DNA of 64,000 bases from an uncultured Pelagibacteraceae bacterium (lineage in GTDB: Bacteria; Pseudomonadota; Alphaproteobacteria; Pelagibacterales; Pelagibacteraceae): the NCBI GenBank assembly GCA_902523125.1, contig CABYYA010000001.1, positions 32,948 through 96,947 on the forward strand, given 5' to 3'. Below, in pieces: positions 1-9,350 of the stretch. The stretch's first letter is position 1. Each line of letters opens with the position of its first letter. The notes under the pieces were generated by a model. It was not told where the DNA came from and did no database searches. It saw only the letters and a program-made list of their open reading frames with translations. Made by a program: the position numbers and the translations under genes.

Positions 1-642
1 TTTTATAGAAAAAAATTTGATGCACCTGCTACTGTCGAGAGAATAGAATATGATCCAAATCGATCTTGTTACATAATGTTAGTAAAATTTGAGGATAATT
101 CTCATGCTTATTATTTGGCTCCACAAAAAATTAAAATTGGTGACAAAGTTGAAAATGGTTCCAAAAAAGAGATAAAAGTTGGCAACTGCATGCCCTTACA
201 AGATATCCCAGTTGGCATAGACATTCACAATGTAGAAATACAGCCAGGTGGAGGTGGTAAAATAGCAAGATCAGCTGGAACATCTGTTACTATTAGCGGG
301 TTAGATGGTAATTATAGTCTAATAAAATTAGCATCTGGTGAGGTAAGAAAAATTGACTCAAGATCTTTAGCCACAATTGGTGTCTTAAGCAATCCAGATC
401 AAAAAAATATAAAGATAGGAAAAGCTGGAAGATCAAGATGGTTAGGAAGAAGACCACACACAAGAGGTGTAGTTAAAAATCCTGTTGATCACCCACATGG
501 AGGTGGAGAAGGAAAAAGTGCAGGTGGAAGACATCCAGTTTCTCCAAAAGGTCAATCAGCCAAAGGATTAAAAACAAGAGATAATAAACGAACAGATAAA
601 TTTATTGTGAAGAGAAGAAACAAAAGAAAGGATACCAAATAA
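1..642 (+). CDS. rplB: 50S ribosomal protein L2, 5'-truncated by the window edge
   Basis: L2 is a core 23S rRNA-binding protein near the peptidyl transferase centre. The frame is open from base 1, so the 213 residues seen are the C-terminal three quarters of a protein that is usually about 275 residues. The internal ATG at position 76 is not a start, because the upstream codons already read as L2 (IEYDPNRS). The conserved [12 protein letters not shown] segment near the C-terminus carries the histidine associated with peptidyl transferase function. The stop codon overlaps the ATG of rpsS by one base. It belongs to the S10-type operon that continues downstream. Confidence 0.97.
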   Translation, partial: FYRKKFDAPATVERIEYDPNRSCYIMLVKFEDNSHAYYLAPQKIKIGDKVENGSKKEIKVGNCMPLQDIPVGIDIHNVEIQPGGGGKIARSAGTSVTISGLDGNYSLIKLASGEVRKIDSRSLATIGVLSNPDQKNIKIGKAGRSRWLGRRPHTRGVVKNPVDHPHGGGEGKSAGGRHPVSPKGQSAKGLKTRDNKRTDKFIVKRRNKRKDTK

Positions 643-941
643 TGGCTAGAGCGGTTTGGAAAGGTCCTTTTGTAGAGGAAAGTTTAATGAAAAAGGTCGA
701 TAAATATAAAATTGACCCTAAAAAAATTCCAATTAAAACTTGGTCAAGAAAATCTACAATACTCCCAGATTTTGTTGGAGTGAGTTTTTTAATATATAAC
801 GGTAAAAAATTTATCCCAATAACCGTGTCAGAGGATATGGTTGGTCATAAATTAGGTGAGTTTGCACCTACAAGAACTTTCTTTGGACACACACCAGCAG
901 ACAAGAAAGCAAAACCTGCTGAAGCTGAGGTTAAAAAGTAA
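642..941 (+). CDS. rpsS: 30S ribosomal protein S19
   Basis: S19 binds the head of the 30S subunit, next to S13. The N-terminus ([17 protein letters not shown]) and the segment [16 protein letters not shown] are classic S19. At 99 residues it is slightly longer than the usual 92, because of a charged C-terminal tail (KPAEAEVKK). The start overlaps the rplB stop by one base (TAATG), which indicates translational coupling inside the S10 operon. Confidence 0.97.
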   Translation: MARAVWKGPFVEESLMKKVDKYKIDPKKIPIKTWSRKSTILPDFVGVSFLIYNGKKFIPITVSEDMVGHKLGEFAPTRTFFGHTPADKKAKPAEAEVKK

Positions 942-944
942 TCT

Positions 945-1343
945 ATGAGTAAAAAAAAGAAAACACAAAATAATAAAGATAAGCTTGTGAAATCAATCAA
1001 CAATAATATTAGATCAAGCATAAGGAAGCTTAATCCAATTCTTAAAGGAATTGTGGGCAAAAAAGTAGATGTTGCTATAAGAGATTTAGAATTTTCAGAA
1101 AAAAGAATAACAAGAGATATTAGAAAAACAATTAGTTCAGCTGTTGCAAACGCTGAAAACAATTTTCAATATGATATTGATAAACTAGTTGTGAAAGAAG
1201 CCTATTGTGGAAAGAAAATTACAATGAAAAGATTTAGACCAAGAGCGAAAGGAAGAGCTGCACCAATATTAAAACCTTATTCAAGTGTAACAATAATATT
1301 ATCTGAGATAAAAAAAACGGAGGGTCATGGGGCAAAAAGTTAA
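945..1343 (+). CDS. rplV: 50S ribosomal protein L22
   Basis: L22 lines the peptide exit tunnel with its long beta-hairpin. That hairpin is visible here as [14 protein letters not shown] around residues 95-109. At 132 residues it is longer than the roughly 110 of E. coli, because of a Lys/Asn-rich N-terminal extension of about 20 residues ([13 protein letters not shown]). The end overlaps the start of rpsC by 17 bp. The gene order rpsS-rplV-rpsC is canonical. Confidence 0.96.
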   Translation: MSKKKKTQNNKDKLVKSINNNIRSSIRKLNPILKGIVGKKVDVAIRDLEFSEKRITRDIRKTISSAVANAENNFQYDIDKLVVKEAYCGKKITMKRFRPRAKGRAAPILKPYSSVTIILSEIKKTEGHGAKS

Positions 1344-2004
1344 TCCAGTTGGTTTTAGATTAGGTGTGAACAGAGGTTGGGACTCTGTTTGGTATGCTAA
1401 AAAAAAAGATTTTGGAAATTATCTTATCGAAGATTTTAGAATTAGAGAATACGTAAAAAAAAATGTAATTAACTCTGGTGTATCTAAAGTTATGATCGAA
1501 AGAACCTCAAATAAATGTTACGTAACTATTTATACTTCAAGACCTGGATTTGTAATTGGAAAAAAAGGAAGCGATATTGATAAAATTAAAAATAATCTTT
1601 CAAAGTTTACAAAGAATGAAGTTGCCTTAAATATTAAAGAGGTTAAAAAACCAGAGACAAATTCCTATTTAGTTGCTGAAAATATTGCACAACAACTAGT
1701 TAAAAGAATTTCTTATAGACGAGCTATGAAAAGAGCTATGCAATCATGTTTAAGACTAGGGGCAAAAGGAATTAAAGTCTCAATCAGTGGAAGATTAGGT
1801 GGTAATGAAATTGCAAGAACTGAATGGCTAAGAGATGGAAGTATACCATCTCACACTTTAAGAGCAGACATAGATTATGCGGAGGCAGAAGCACTTACAA
1901 CATACGGTATCATTGGTATAAAAGTTTGGATTTATAAAGGCGAGGTTTTTGCAAAAGAATTTAGCCAAGAAACTAATAAAGTAATTTCTAAAGAGGGTAA
2001 ATAA
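1327..2004 (+). CDS. rpsC: 30S ribosomal protein S3
   Basis: S3 sits at the mRNA entry tunnel of the 30S subunit and takes part in mRNA unwinding. The protein begins [13 protein letters not shown] and carries a type II KH domain with the loop [12 protein letters not shown] at about residues 66-77. The C-terminal domain has the S3 signature [11 protein letters not shown] followed by [13 protein letters not shown]. Length is 225 residues, normal for alphaproteobacteria. The start lies within the end of rplV. Confidence 0.97.
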   Translation: MGQKVNPVGFRLGVNRGWDSVWYAKKKDFGNYLIEDFRIREYVKKNVINSGVSKVMIERTSNKCYVTIYTSRPGFVIGKKGSDIDKIKNNLSKFTKNEVALNIKEVKKPETNSYLVAENIAQQLVKRISYRRAMKRAMQSCLRLGAKGIKVSISGRLGGNEIARTEWLRDGSIPSHTLRADIDYAEAEALTTYGIIGIKVWIYKGEVFAKEFSQETNKVISKEGK

Positions 2005-2008
2005 CATT

Positions 2009-2419
2009 ATGTTGCAACCAGTAAGAACTAAATGGAGAAAAGCTCACAAAGGAAGAATACATGGCAAAGCTTCAAGGGCTAATTTCATAAATTATGGAGC
2101 TTACGCGTTAAAAGCATTAACCCCTGAGAGAGTGACAGGCAAACAAATTGAAGCTGCAAGAGTAGCATTAACAAGACATATGAAAAGACAAGGAAGAGTT
2201 TGGACACGAGTGTTTCCTAATATTCCAGTGTCAAAAAAACCAATAGAAGTTCGTATGGGTAAAGGGAAAGGTTCTCCCGAATTTTATGCTTGTAGAGTAA
2301 AACCAGGTAGAATTTTATTTGAAGTTGATGGTGTTTCTGAACAAGTTGCTAAAGAAGCTTTATATAAAGCCTCGGCCAAGCTACCGATTAAAACAAAAAC
2401 AATTAAAAGATTTTTATAA
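2009..2419 (+). CDS. rplP: 50S ribosomal protein L16
   Basis: L16 organises the A-site finger region of 23S rRNA and contacts A-site tRNA. It shows the L16 motifs KWRKAHKGR near the N-terminus and [20 protein letters not shown] in the middle. Length is 136 residues, as expected. It lies 4 bp after rpsC and one base before rpmC, in the canonical order. Confidence 0.97.
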   Translation: MLQPVRTKWRKAHKGRIHGKASRANFINYGAYALKALTPERVTGKQIEAARVALTRHMKRQGRVWTRVFPNIPVSKKPIEVRMGKGKGSPEFYACRVKPGRILFEVDGVSEQVAKEALYKASAKLPIKTKTIKRFL

Positions 2420-2420
2420 A

Positions 2421-2612
2421 ATGAAAAAACAAGAGATAAAAAAATTATCTAAAGACGAAATTTTAAAGAACATTGACAAGCTTAAAAAAGACTTATTTAA
2501 CTTTAGATTCCAAAAAGTTAACTCTCAAGTAACCAATCCATCTAAGATAGGTGAAACAAAAAAAACGATTGCAAGACTTAAAACTTCATTGAAAGGAAAA
2601 ATTAATGCCTAA
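2421..2612 (+). CDS. rpmC: 50S ribosomal protein L29
   Basis: L29 is a small helical protein near the tunnel exit. The 63-residue reading from the ATG at 2421 ([14 protein letters not shown]) matches L29 length and contains the [12 protein letters not shown]...P core. The frame is also open further upstream, but that extension would lie inside rplP and has no L29 character, so the start at 2421, one base after the rplP stop, is preferred. The end overlaps rpsQ by 8 bp. Confidence 0.93.
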   Translation: MKKQEIKKLSKDEILKNIDKLKKDLFNFRFQKVNSQVTNPSKIGETKKTIARLKTSLKGKINA

Positions 2613-2841
2613 AAAAATTTTAACAGGTGTAGTAGTTAGTGATAAGCCAAATAAAACTGTGACTGTATTGATTGAAAGGAAGTATTCTCATCCAGTATTC
2701 AAAAAAGTTATTAAAGTTAGAAAAAAATATAATGCTCATGACGAAAAAAATGCGTTTAAAGTAGGAGATAAAGTTTCAATTATAGAAAGCAAACCTTTTT
2801 CAAAAAATAAGAAATTTCAAGTTATGGAGAATTCAAAATAA
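2605..2841 (+). CDS. rpsQ: 30S ribosomal protein S17
   Basis: S17 is an OB-fold primary 16S rRNA-binding protein. The sequence contains [19 protein letters not shown] followed by HPVFKKVI and KKYNAHDE, all diagnostic. Length is 78 residues. It overlaps rpmC by 8 bp and shares one base with rplN, consistent with tight coupling in the spc operon. Confidence 0.96.
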   Translation: MPKKILTGVVVSDKPNKTVTVLIERKYSHPVFKKVIKVRKKYNAHDEKNAFKVGDKVSIIESKPFSKNKKFQVMENSK

Positions 2842-3209
2842 TGATACAAGTTCAAACTGAATTGCAAGTTGCAGATAACACTGGAGCGAAAAAGATAGAG
2901 TGTATCAAAGTTTTAGGTGGATCTAAAAGAAGATATGCCAGTATTGGTGATACAATTGTTATTGCTGTTAAAGAAGCAATTCCAAAAGGTAAAGTTAAGA
3001 AAGGTTCAGTCCATAAAGCAGTTGTTGTAAGAGTAAAAAAAGGGATACACAGAGATGATGGATCAAAGGTAAAGTTCGATAATAATGCTGCAGTCTTAGT
3101 TGATGACAAAGGTGAGCCAGTTGGAACAAGAATTTTTGGTCCCGTTACCAGAGAATTAAGAACTAGAGGTCAAATGAAAATTATATCTCTAGCACCTGAG
3201 GTACTATAA
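2841..3209 (+). CDS. rplN: 50S ribosomal protein L14
   Basis: L14 forms an intersubunit bridge and interacts with L19 and ribosome silencing factor. The 122-residue protein begins [19 protein letters not shown] and ends with GPVTRELR and [10 protein letters not shown], typical L14. It has the exact family length. It overlaps its neighbours by one base on each side (TAATG). Confidence 0.98.
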   Translation: MIQVQTELQVADNTGAKKIECIKVLGGSKRRYASIGDTIVIAVKEAIPKGKVKKGSVHKAVVVRVKKGIHRDDGSKVKFDNNAAVLVDDKGEPVGTRIFGPVTRELRTRGQMKIISLAPEVL

Positions 3210-3457
3210 TGATTAAAAAAGGCTTAAAAGTGAAAATTTTAGCAGGTAAAGATAAAGCTAAAGAAGGTGAAGTTATTGAAATTGATAGATCAAATAATAG
3301 AGCAAAAGTTAAAGACTTAAATATGATTAAAAAACACGTGAAAACAACAAAAGAAAAAAAAGGTGGTATATTTTCAAAAGAGAATTTTATCCACATCTCT
3401 AATCTCAAATTAGTGAATGAGCAAAAAAAAACAAAGAAAACAGAGGCTAAAAAATAA
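3209..3457 (+). CDS. rplX: 50S ribosomal protein L24 (short form)
   Basis: L24 is an assembly-initiator protein that binds the 5' end of 23S rRNA. A KOW motif is visible at residues 5-30 ([19 protein letters not shown]). Length is 82 residues against about 100-105 in most bacteria, so the C-terminal part is shortened and ends in a lysine-rich tail. It sits between rplN and rplE as expected and overlaps each by one base. Confidence 0.93.
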   Translation: MIKKGLKVKILAGKDKAKEGEVIEIDRSNNRAKVKDLNMIKKHVKTTKEKKGGIFSKENFIHISNLKLVNEQKKTKKTEAKK

Positions 3458-4011
3458 TGACACCAAGACTAAAGGAACTTTATTTAAAAGAAATTCAATC
3501 TGCTTTAAAAACAGAATTTGGATTTAAAAACCTTAATATGGGTCCTAAAATTGAAAAAATTATTTTAAATATGGGCTTAGGTTTAGATGGCAATGACTCT
3601 AAGGTTTTAAAATCATGTGAAGATGATCTTGCCAAAATTGCAGGTCAAAAACCAGTCAAAACAAAATTCAAAAAATCTGTAGCAAATTTTAAAACTAGGA
3701 AAGGCTCTAACGCTGGGTTGAAAGTAACTTTAAGAAAAAATAAAATGTATGAATTTCTTGATAGATTGGTGAATATAGCATTGCCAAGAATAAAAGATTT
3801 TAGAGGTCTATCCCCAAATGGGTTTGATAAATTTGGAAACTATACTTTTGGTGTTAAAGAGCACATTATATTTCCTGAAGTTAGCTTTGATAGATCCGAT
3901 AAAGTAAGAGGATTGGATATTGTAATAGTGATATCATCTTTAAGTAAAGAGCATAGTTTTGCACTTTTACAAAAGATGAACTTTCCATTTATAAAAAAAG
4001 GAGATAATTAG
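3457..4011 (+). CDS. rplE: 50S ribosomal protein L5
   Basis: L5 binds 5S rRNA and contacts P-site tRNA. The protein carries IILNMGLG near residues 30-37, the segment KSVANFKTRKGSNAGLKVTLR, and the C-terminal GLDIVIV stretch of L5. Length is 184 residues, close to the usual 179-186. It starts in a one-base overlap with rplX and is followed after one base by rpsN. Confidence 0.97.
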   Translation: MTPRLKELYLKEIQSALKTEFGFKNLNMGPKIEKIILNMGLGLDGNDSKVLKSCEDDLAKIAGQKPVKTKFKKSVANFKTRKGSNAGLKVTLRKNKMYEFLDRLVNIALPRIKDFRGLSPNGFDKFGNYTFGVKEHIIFPEVSFDRSDKVRGLDIVIVISSLSKEHSFALLQKMNFPFIKKGDN

Positions 4012-4012
4012 T

Positions 4013-4318
4013 ATGGCTAAATTAAGTTCAATAAATAAGAATAATAGAAGAATAAAACTTTCAGACAAATTTTTTAATAGAAGAGCTAAGTTAAAGAAAA
4101 TTATTATGGATAAAAAATTACCTTTAGAAGAAAGATTCAAAGCACAACAAAAACTTTCTAAACTACCAAGAAACTCTGCAAAAATCAGAGTAATGAATAG
4201 ATGTCAAATAACAGGTAGACCACACGGTGTTTACAGAAAATTAAAAATTTCTAGAATTGCGCTAAGACAACTTGGTTTGCAAGGAAAGATACCAGGAATG
4301 GTAAAATCAAGTTGGTAA
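4013..4318 (+). CDS. rpsN: 30S ribosomal protein S14, zinc-free long type
   Basis: S14 binds 16S rRNA in the head of the 30S subunit. This is the 101-residue form without the CxxC zinc ribbon of the short S14. Only one cysteine lies in the RCQITGRPHGVYRKLKISRI signature. It is placed between rplE and rpsH, the normal spc order. Confidence 0.96.
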   Translation: MAKLSSINKNNRRIKLSDKFFNRRAKLKKIIMDKKLPLEERFKAQQKLSKLPRNSAKIRVMNRCQITGRPHGVYRKLKISRIALRQLGLQGKIPGMVKSSW

Positions 4319-4330
4319 AAAGGAGTAATT

Positions 4331-4726
4331 ATGAGTTTAAGTGACCCAATTGGAGATATGATTGCTAGAGTAAAGAATGCTCAAGCTAGAAAACATAAAA
4401 AAGTGGAATTACCATCTTCTAAATTTAAAAGCAAAATAGCTGATATTCTTAAAAATGAGGGTTTTATCAAAGACTTTAAAATTTCTACCGAAGAGAAAAA
4501 AAATATTCTATCATTAGAGTTAAAATATCACTCAGGCAATCCAGTAATAAGCAATTTTGAAAGAGTCTCAAAACCAGGTAGAAGAATTTTTTCAAGTGCA
4601 GATAGTTTGCCAAAAATAAATAATGGATTAGGAATTGCAATTTTGTCTACACCAAAAGGCGTGATGACAGATATAGATGCTAGAAAGCAAAAAGTTGGCG
4701 GTGAAATAGTTTGTAAGGTTTTTTAA
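4331..4726 (+). CDS. rpsH: 30S ribosomal protein S8
   Basis: S8 is a primary 16S rRNA-binding protein, and in enterobacteria it is also the translational repressor of the spc operon. The start MSLSDPIGDMIARVKNAQ and the C-terminal GLGIAILSTPKGVMTD...GGE are diagnostic. Length is 131 residues. A good Shine-Dalgarno (AAAAGGAG) lies a few bases before the ATG, in a 12-bp spacer that is large for this operon. Confidence 0.97.
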   Translation: MSLSDPIGDMIARVKNAQARKHKKVELPSSKFKSKIADILKNEGFIKDFKISTEEKKNILSLELKYHSGNPVISNFERVSKPGRRIFSSADSLPKINNGLGIAILSTPKGVMTDIDARKQKVGGEIVCKVF

Positions 4727-4727
4727 T

Positions 4728-5267
4728 ATGTCAAAAATAGGAAAAATAAACATTGCGATACCAGAAAAAGTAAAAGTAGCTGTTGCTGGTAATATTCTTA
4801 ACATAGAAGGCCCTCTTGGTAAAAGATCTTTAAACATAGATCTAGATATATTTAATCTTGATATTAAAGACGGCAAAGAGATATCCATAAAGCCTAAAAA
4901 GATTGATCAAAATACCAAAAGATTATGGGGCATGAACAGAAGCTTGATTAATAACGCTGTTATCGGATCAGTAAAAGGATATGAGAAAATTTTAGAACTA
5001 GTGGGAGTAGGTTATAGAGCTTCAATTAAAGGTAATCAATTGAATCTACAATTAGGTTACAGCCATGATATAAATTTTGACATACCAGAGGGTATTAAGA
5101 TTGCAGTTGAAAAACAAACAACATTAAAAATTTCAGGCTTCGATAAACAATTAGTTGGTTCAATCGCTTCAAAAATTAAGACACTTAGAAAAATTGAACC
5201 ATATAAAGGAAAAGGTATTAGAGAAAAAGGTCAATATGTTTTTAAAAAAGAGGGTAAGAAAAAATAA
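4728..5267 (+). CDS. rplF: 50S ribosomal protein L6
   Basis: L6 has two similar RNA-binding domains and lies near the factor-binding site. The sequence shows [17 protein letters not shown] at the start and the C-terminal [18 protein letters not shown] motif. Length is 179 residues, as expected. It is one base after rpsH and overlaps rplR by one base. Confidence 0.97.
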   Translation: MSKIGKINIAIPEKVKVAVAGNILNIEGPLGKRSLNIDLDIFNLDIKDGKEISIKPKKIDQNTKRLWGMNRSLINNAVIGSVKGYEKILELVGVGYRASIKGNQLNLQLGYSHDINFDIPEGIKIAVEKQTTLKISGFDKQLVGSIASKIKTLRKIEPYKGKGIREKGQYVFKKEGKKK

Positions 5268-5623
5268 TGAAATTGAGCACTAGTACTAGAAAAAAATTTA
5301 GAATTACAAATAAACTTAAAAAAGTTTCTAACCCAGGAAGGTTTAGACTAAGTATTTTTAGATCCTCTAAAAATATCTCAGCTCAAATTATTGATGACTC
5401 GAAGAATATAACTTTATTATCAGCTTCATCAAGTGAGAAAGATATAAAAGAAACTAAAACAAAAAATAAGTCAGAACTATCAAAAATTGTTGCAGAAAAA
5501 TTAGCAAAAAAAGCTCAAGAGAAAAAAATTATCAAGATATATTTTGATAGAGGTATTTATAAATACCATGGAAGGATAAAAATTTTTGCCGAAACTTTAA
5601 GAAAAAATGGAATGGAATTTTAA
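5267..5623 (+). CDS. rplR: 50S ribosomal protein L18
   Basis: L18 brings 5S rRNA into the large subunit together with L5. The segments [20 protein letters not shown] and the C-terminal [24 protein letters not shown] fit the family. Length is 118 residues, normal. The start overlaps rplF by one base. Confidence 0.96.
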   Translation: MKLSTSTRKKFRITNKLKKVSNPGRFRLSIFRSSKNISAQIIDDSKNITLLSASSSEKDIKETKTKNKSELSKIVAEKLAKKAQEKKIIKIYFDRGIYKYHGRIKIFAETLRKNGMEF

Positions 5624-5624
5624 A

Positions 5625-6140
5625 ATGGAAAATTTTAAAGAAAAAAAAACAGACGATATTTTAGAAAAATTAGTTCATATAAATAGAATTACTAAAGTTG
5701 TCAAAGGTGGTAGACGTTTTGGTTTTTCTGCATTGGTTGTTGTTGGAAATCAAGCTGGGAAAATTGGTATAGCTCATGCTAAAGCAAAACAGGTTCCAGA
5801 TGCAATTAAAAAAGCCAATGAAATTGCTAGAAGAAAACTTATTCATATCCCTTTAAGAGAAGGAAGAACTATTCATCATGATGTTAAGGCAAAAGATGGA
5901 TCTGGTAAAATTGTTTTAAGATCTGCATCAAAAGGCACAGGAATAATTGCTGGTGGTCCTGTTCGAGCTGTGTGTGAAGTTTTAGGAGTTAAAGATATAG
6001 TAGCAAAATCTATGGGGACATCAAATGCACACAATGTAATAAGAGCAACAATTAAAGCATTAAAAAAACAAAACTCGCCTAAACAAATATCTTCAATAAG
6101 AAATAAAAAGATATCAGAAATAATTGAAAAAAGAGGATAA
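5625..6140 (+). CDS. rpsE: 30S ribosomal protein S5
   Basis: S5 takes part in decoding accuracy and mRNA helicase activity. It shows a double-stranded RNA-binding-like N-terminal domain with VVKGGRRFGFSALVVVGNQ, then KGTGIIAGGPVRAVCE in the C-terminal domain. The ATG at 5625 (MENFKEKK), one base after the rplR stop, is preferred over the ATG at 5607, which lies inside rplR. That gives 171 residues, near the usual length. Next comes rplO directly; rpmD (L30), normally between them, is absent here. Confidence 0.95.
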   Translation: MENFKEKKTDDILEKLVHINRITKVVKGGRRFGFSALVVVGNQAGKIGIAHAKAKQVPDAIKKANEIARRKLIHIPLREGRTIHHDVKAKDGSGKIVLRSASKGTGIIAGGPVRAVCEVLGVKDIVAKSMGTSNAHNVIRATIKALKKQNSPKQISSIRNKKISEIIEKRG

Positions 6141-6592
6141 TGATAAAATTAAATAACAGACCAAAACTTAATAAACCTAAAATTAGAGTTGGTAGGGGGA
6201 TAGGTTCTGGAAAAGGTAAAACTTCAGGAAGAGGTGTGAAGGGTCAAAAGTCTAGATCGGGTGTTGCAATAAAAAGTTTTGAAGGTGGACAAATGCCTCT
6301 ATATAGACGTTTACCTAAACGAGGATTTAATCCTATTCAAAAAGAAAATATAGCTATTTTAAACTTGGATAAAATACAATCTTTCATAAATAAGAAGGCA
6401 ATTAATACTAACGATATATTAAATTCATCATCATTGAAAAAATTAAAACTTATAAATAAAAAAACAAAAAAACTGAAAATTTTAGGCTCTGGTGAAATTA
6501 AAGATAAAATTAATATCGAAGCTGATTTAGCATCTAAATCTGCACTGGAAAAGCTTGAAAAAATTGGTGGATCTATACAACTTAAAAAATAA
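6140..6592 (+). CDS. rplO: 50S ribosomal protein L15
   Basis: L15 is a late-assembly 23S rRNA-binding protein. The glycine-rich N-terminus (RVGRGIGSGKGKTSGRGVKGQKSR) and FEGGQMPLYRRLPKRGF are hallmark L15 sequence. Length is 150 residues. The start overlaps the rpsE stop (TAATG), leaving no space for rpmD. Confidence 0.97.
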   Translation: MIKLNNRPKLNKPKIRVGRGIGSGKGKTSGRGVKGQKSRSGVAIKSFEGGQMPLYRRLPKRGFNPIQKENIAILNLDKIQSFINKKAINTNDILNSSSLKKLKLINKKTKKLKILGSGEIKDKINIEADLASKSALEKLEKIGGSIQLKK

Positions 6593-6604
6593 TATCTTAA
6601 GATA

Positions 6605-7885
6605 ATGAGCTCTTCATCTTCAAGTATTGATTTAAGAAACAGAATAATCTTTACAATTGCTATATTAGCAGTTTACAGATTTGGTACGTTTGTTCCTTTA
6701 CCTGGTATTGATCCAGAACAATTAAAAGTTTTGATGGAAGGTAATCAAAAAGGTTTACTTGGGATGTTTAACGTATTTGCTGGAGGCGCTGTAAGTAGAA
6801 TGGCTATCTTCGCGTTAGGAATAATGCCATATATTTCATCTTCAATCATTGTACAATTACTAACTGGTGTATCTGATTATTTTAAAAACCTTAAAGCACA
6901 GGGGGAAACAGGAAGAGCGAAGATCACACAAATTACAAGATATGGCACAGTTTTATTGGCCACTGTTCAAGGTTACGGTCTCTCTGTTGGTTTGGAGTCT
7001 TCAGCTAATTTAGTTATTAATCCAGGAATGTTTTTTAAAATATCTACAGTTACGACCATTGTAGCTGGTACGATTTTCTTAATGTGGTTAGGTGAACAGA
7101 TTACACAACGGGGAATAGGAAATGGTATATCATTAATTATTTTTGCTGGAATTGTTGCAGAAATTCCAAGAGCTTTAGTGACAACATTTGAATTAGGGAG
7201 AACTGGAGCAATTTCAACTTTGATGATAATTGCGATTTTTATTTTGTTGATTTTAACTATTTTATTTATTGTTTTTATGGAAAGAGCTTTAAGAAAAATT
7301 TTAATAAATTATCCTAAAAGACAAATGGGTAACAAAATGTATGGAGGAGAGTCATCTCATTTACCATTAAAAATTAATCAAGCTGGAGTTATACCAGCTA
7401 TTTTTGCATCAGCCTTACTATTATTGCCAGTAACTTTTTCAAATTTTGATGTTTCTGATAGTGAAACTTTTTTAAATTTGAGTTCGTATTTTACGCAAGG
7501 GCAACCTCTTTATATGTTACTTTATGCATCAGGAATAATCTTTTTCACCTTTTTTTATACTTCAATTACTTTTAATCCAACAGAGACAGCTGATAATTTA
7601 AGAAAATATGGTGGTTTTGTTCCAGGTATAAGACCAGGTGAAAGTACAGCTCTTTATATTGAAAATATTTTAACAAAATTAACTACTATTGGTGCTTTAT
7701 ACCTTACTTTAGTTTGTTTAATGCCAGAGTTTTTGATTGCTAATTATCCAATACCATTTTATTTAGGTGGAACGTCAATATTAATTGTTGTAGTTGTTGC
7801 TATTGATACAGTAACGCAAATCCAAACTCGACTTATGAGCTCTCAATATGAGCAGTTAATAAAAAAAACCAAATTTGGCAGGTAA
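6605..7885 (+). CDS. secY: Preprotein translocase channel subunit SecY
   Basis: SecY is the protein-conducting channel of the Sec translocon in the inner membrane. The 426-residue sequence is strongly hydrophobic, with about ten transmembrane segments. It carries SecY signatures such as FRFGTFVPLPGID-like YRFGTFVPLPGID early on, the plug-region GMFNVFAGGA, and ERALRKILINYPKRQ in a cytosolic loop. It is slightly shorter than the usual 435-445, with a serine-rich start (MSSSSSSID). It follows rplO and precedes adk, the alphaproteobacterial arrangement. Confidence 0.97.
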   Translation: MSSSSSSIDLRNRIIFTIAILAVYRFGTFVPLPGIDPEQLKVLMEGNQKGLLGMFNVFAGGAVSRMAIFALGIMPYISSSIIVQLLTGVSDYFKNLKAQGETGRAKITQITRYGTVLLATVQGYGLSVGLESSANLVINPGMFFKISTVTTIVAGTIFLMWLGEQITQRGIGNGISLIIFAGIVAEIPRALVTTFELGRTGAISTLMIIAIFILLILTILFIVFMERALRKILINYPKRQMGNKMYGGESSHLPLKINQAGVIPAIFASALLLLPVTFSNFDVSDSETFLNLSSYFTQGQPLYMLLYASGIIFFTFFYTSITFNPTETADNLRKYGGFVPGIRPGESTALYIENILTKLTTIGALYLTLVCLMPEFLIANYPIPFYLGGTSILIVVVVAIDTVTQIQTRLMSSQYEQLIKKTKFGR

Positions 7886-7894
7886 ATAAAAAAA

Positions 7895-8458
7895 GTGAAT
7901 GTAATTTTGTTTGGACCACCAGGTGCTGGCAAAGGCACACAAGCTAAATACTTAGTTAAAAAATTAAACAGTTTTCAAATTTCCACAGGTGATATGTTAA
8001 GAGATGAAATTCAAAAAAACTCTGAAATAGGAAAAAAGATAGTTGAAGATATGAGCGATGGTAGATTTGTTAGTGATGAAATAGTTAATTCTTTAATTGA
8101 AAAATTAATTTTTGATCCTGGTAAAAAAAATAAATTAATTTTTGATGGATACCCAAGATCACTAACTCAAGCAATAAATCTAGAAAAATTATTAGGGAAA
8201 ACAAATCAAAAAATTGATTTTGTATTCTTTCTAAATGTAAATAAGGAAACAATAATCAAAAGAATTGAACAAAGAAAAACTATAGAAAATAGATCTGATG
8301 ATGATCTTAATACCATTGTGAAAAGATATGATAAATATATGAAAACTACCAAACCTGTTTTGGACTTCTATTCTAAAAATTCCAATTTTTATGAATTAGA
8401 TGGAAATTCTAAAATTAAGGAAATAACAGCTAAAATCAATAGTTTTCTCAATCTTTAA
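7895..8458 (+). CDS. adk: Adenylate kinase, short LID form
   Basis: Adenylate kinase converts ATP plus AMP to two ADP. The P-loop GPPGAGKGTQ is at residues 7-16, STGDMLRDEI follows, and FDGYPRS marks the AMP-binding region. The start is GTG. At 187 residues it is the short type in which the zinc-binding or extended LID domain is replaced by a short loop (QRKTIENRSDDD). Position after secY is typical of many bacteria. Confidence 0.96.
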   Translation: MNVILFGPPGAGKGTQAKYLVKKLNSFQISTGDMLRDEIQKNSEIGKKIVEDMSDGRFVSDEIVNSLIEKLIFDPGKKNKLIFDGYPRSLTQAINLEKLLGKTNQKIDFVFFLNVNKETIIKRIEQRKTIENRSDDDLNTIVKRYDKYMKTTKPVLDFYSKNSNFYELDGNSKIKEITAKINSFLNL

Positions 8459-8462
8459 CCCG

Positions 8463-8490
8463 TTGACTTTAAAAGATCATCTTATATAAA
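8463..8490 (+). promoter_or_regulatory. Probable sigma-70 promoter for rpsM-rpsK-rpoA-rplQ
   Basis: A -35 box TTGACT (8463-8468) is followed after 16 bp by TATAAA (8485-8490), within the 56-bp gap between adk and rpsM. This is the only gap of any size inside the ribosomal cluster. Transcription would begin about 18 nt before the rpsM ATG. A similar TTGACTTT sequence precedes rplM at 62632. The start site is inferred, not observed. Confidence 0.6.
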
Positions 8491-8514
8491 AGGCTGAAAA
8501 TTATCACTAAATAT

Positions 8515-8898
8515 ATGGCTCGTATTGCAGGTATAAATATTCCACAGAACAAACTTGTTCACGTAGGGCTTACCTATATTTACGGTATTGGAGATAAATT
8601 TTCTTCACAAATTTGTTCATCATTGAAAATTCCAAAAGAAAAAAGAGTGAATCAATTGACCGATGATGAGATCCTGAAAATAAGAGAATACATTGATCAA
8701 AATTTTAAAGTTGAGGGAGATTTGAGAAGAGATTATTCATTAAGTATTAAAAGATTAATAGATTTAGCTTGCTACAGAGGATCTAGACACAGAAAAAAAT
8801 TACCAGTTAGAGGTCAAAGAACTAGATGTAATGCAAGAACAAGAAAAGGTAAGGCAATCGCAATTGCTGGTAAAAAATTAACACCATTAAAAAAATAA
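8515..8898 (+). CDS. rpsM: 30S ribosomal protein S13
   Basis: S13 lies in the 30S head and contacts P-site tRNA and the 50S subunit. It begins [26 protein letters not shown] and contains the C-terminal [25 protein letters not shown] signature. Length is 127 residues. It opens the alpha-operon part of the cluster, behind its own promoter. Confidence 0.97.
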   Translation: MARIAGINIPQNKLVHVGLTYIYGIGDKFSSQICSSLKIPKEKRVNQLTDDEILKIREYIDQNFKVEGDLRRDYSLSIKRLIDLACYRGSRHRKKLPVRGQRTRCNARTRKGKAIAIAGKKLTPLKK

Positions 8899-8900
8899 AC

Positions 8901-9350
8901 ATGGCTAAAGTTGAAAAGGTTGATAAAAAAGACCAAAAAAGTGAAAAGACTGTAAGTAAAGTAAAAAAAAGTTCTTACTCAAAAAAGAAAAAAGTTAAAA
9001 AAAATATTTTGAATGGTATTGCTTATGTTCAGTCAACTTTCAATAATACTATTATCTCCATCGCAGATACAAATGGAAATATTATTTCATGGGCTTCAGC
9101 GGGCCAAAAAGGTTTTAAGGGTTCTAGAAAATCTACACCATATGCTGCACAGATAGCAGCTGATGCAGCTGCATCGAAAGCATTAGAATTTGGTATGAAA
9201 ACATTATCTGTTGAAGTTAAGGGACCAGGTTCAGGAAGAGAAACAGCTTTAAGAGCTTTACAAGCAAGAGGATTTAAAATTTTATCAATTAAAGATACAA
9301 CACCGATGCCACACAATGGTACTAGGCCACCAAAAAAAAGGAGAGTTTAA
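8901..9350 (+). CDS. rpsK: 30S ribosomal protein S11 with lysine-rich N-terminus
   Basis: S11 forms part of the platform and the E-site mRNA path. The core from about residue 33 onward ([20 protein letters not shown]) and the C-terminal [16 protein letters not shown] are standard. Length is 149 residues against about 129, owing to a Lys/Ser/Val-rich N-terminal extension of roughly 25 residues with low complexity. It overlaps rpoA by one base. Confidence 0.96.
   Translation: MAKVEKVDKKDQKSEKTVSKVKKSSYSKKKKVKKNILNGIAYVQSTFNNTIISIADTNGNIISWASAGQKGFKGSRKSTPYAAQIAADAAASKALEFGMKTLSVEVKGPGSGRETALRALQARGFKILSIKDTTPMPHNGTRPPKKRRV

Noticed and set aside
845-1162. Open frame on the minus strand across rpsS and rplV
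   Set aside because: Hydrophobic low-complexity translation typical of the complement of Lys-rich genes; it overlaps two ribosomal protein genes.
2319-2420. Upstream start for rpmC
   Set aside because: The extension lies inside rplP and does not resemble L29; the ATG at 2421 gives the exact family length.
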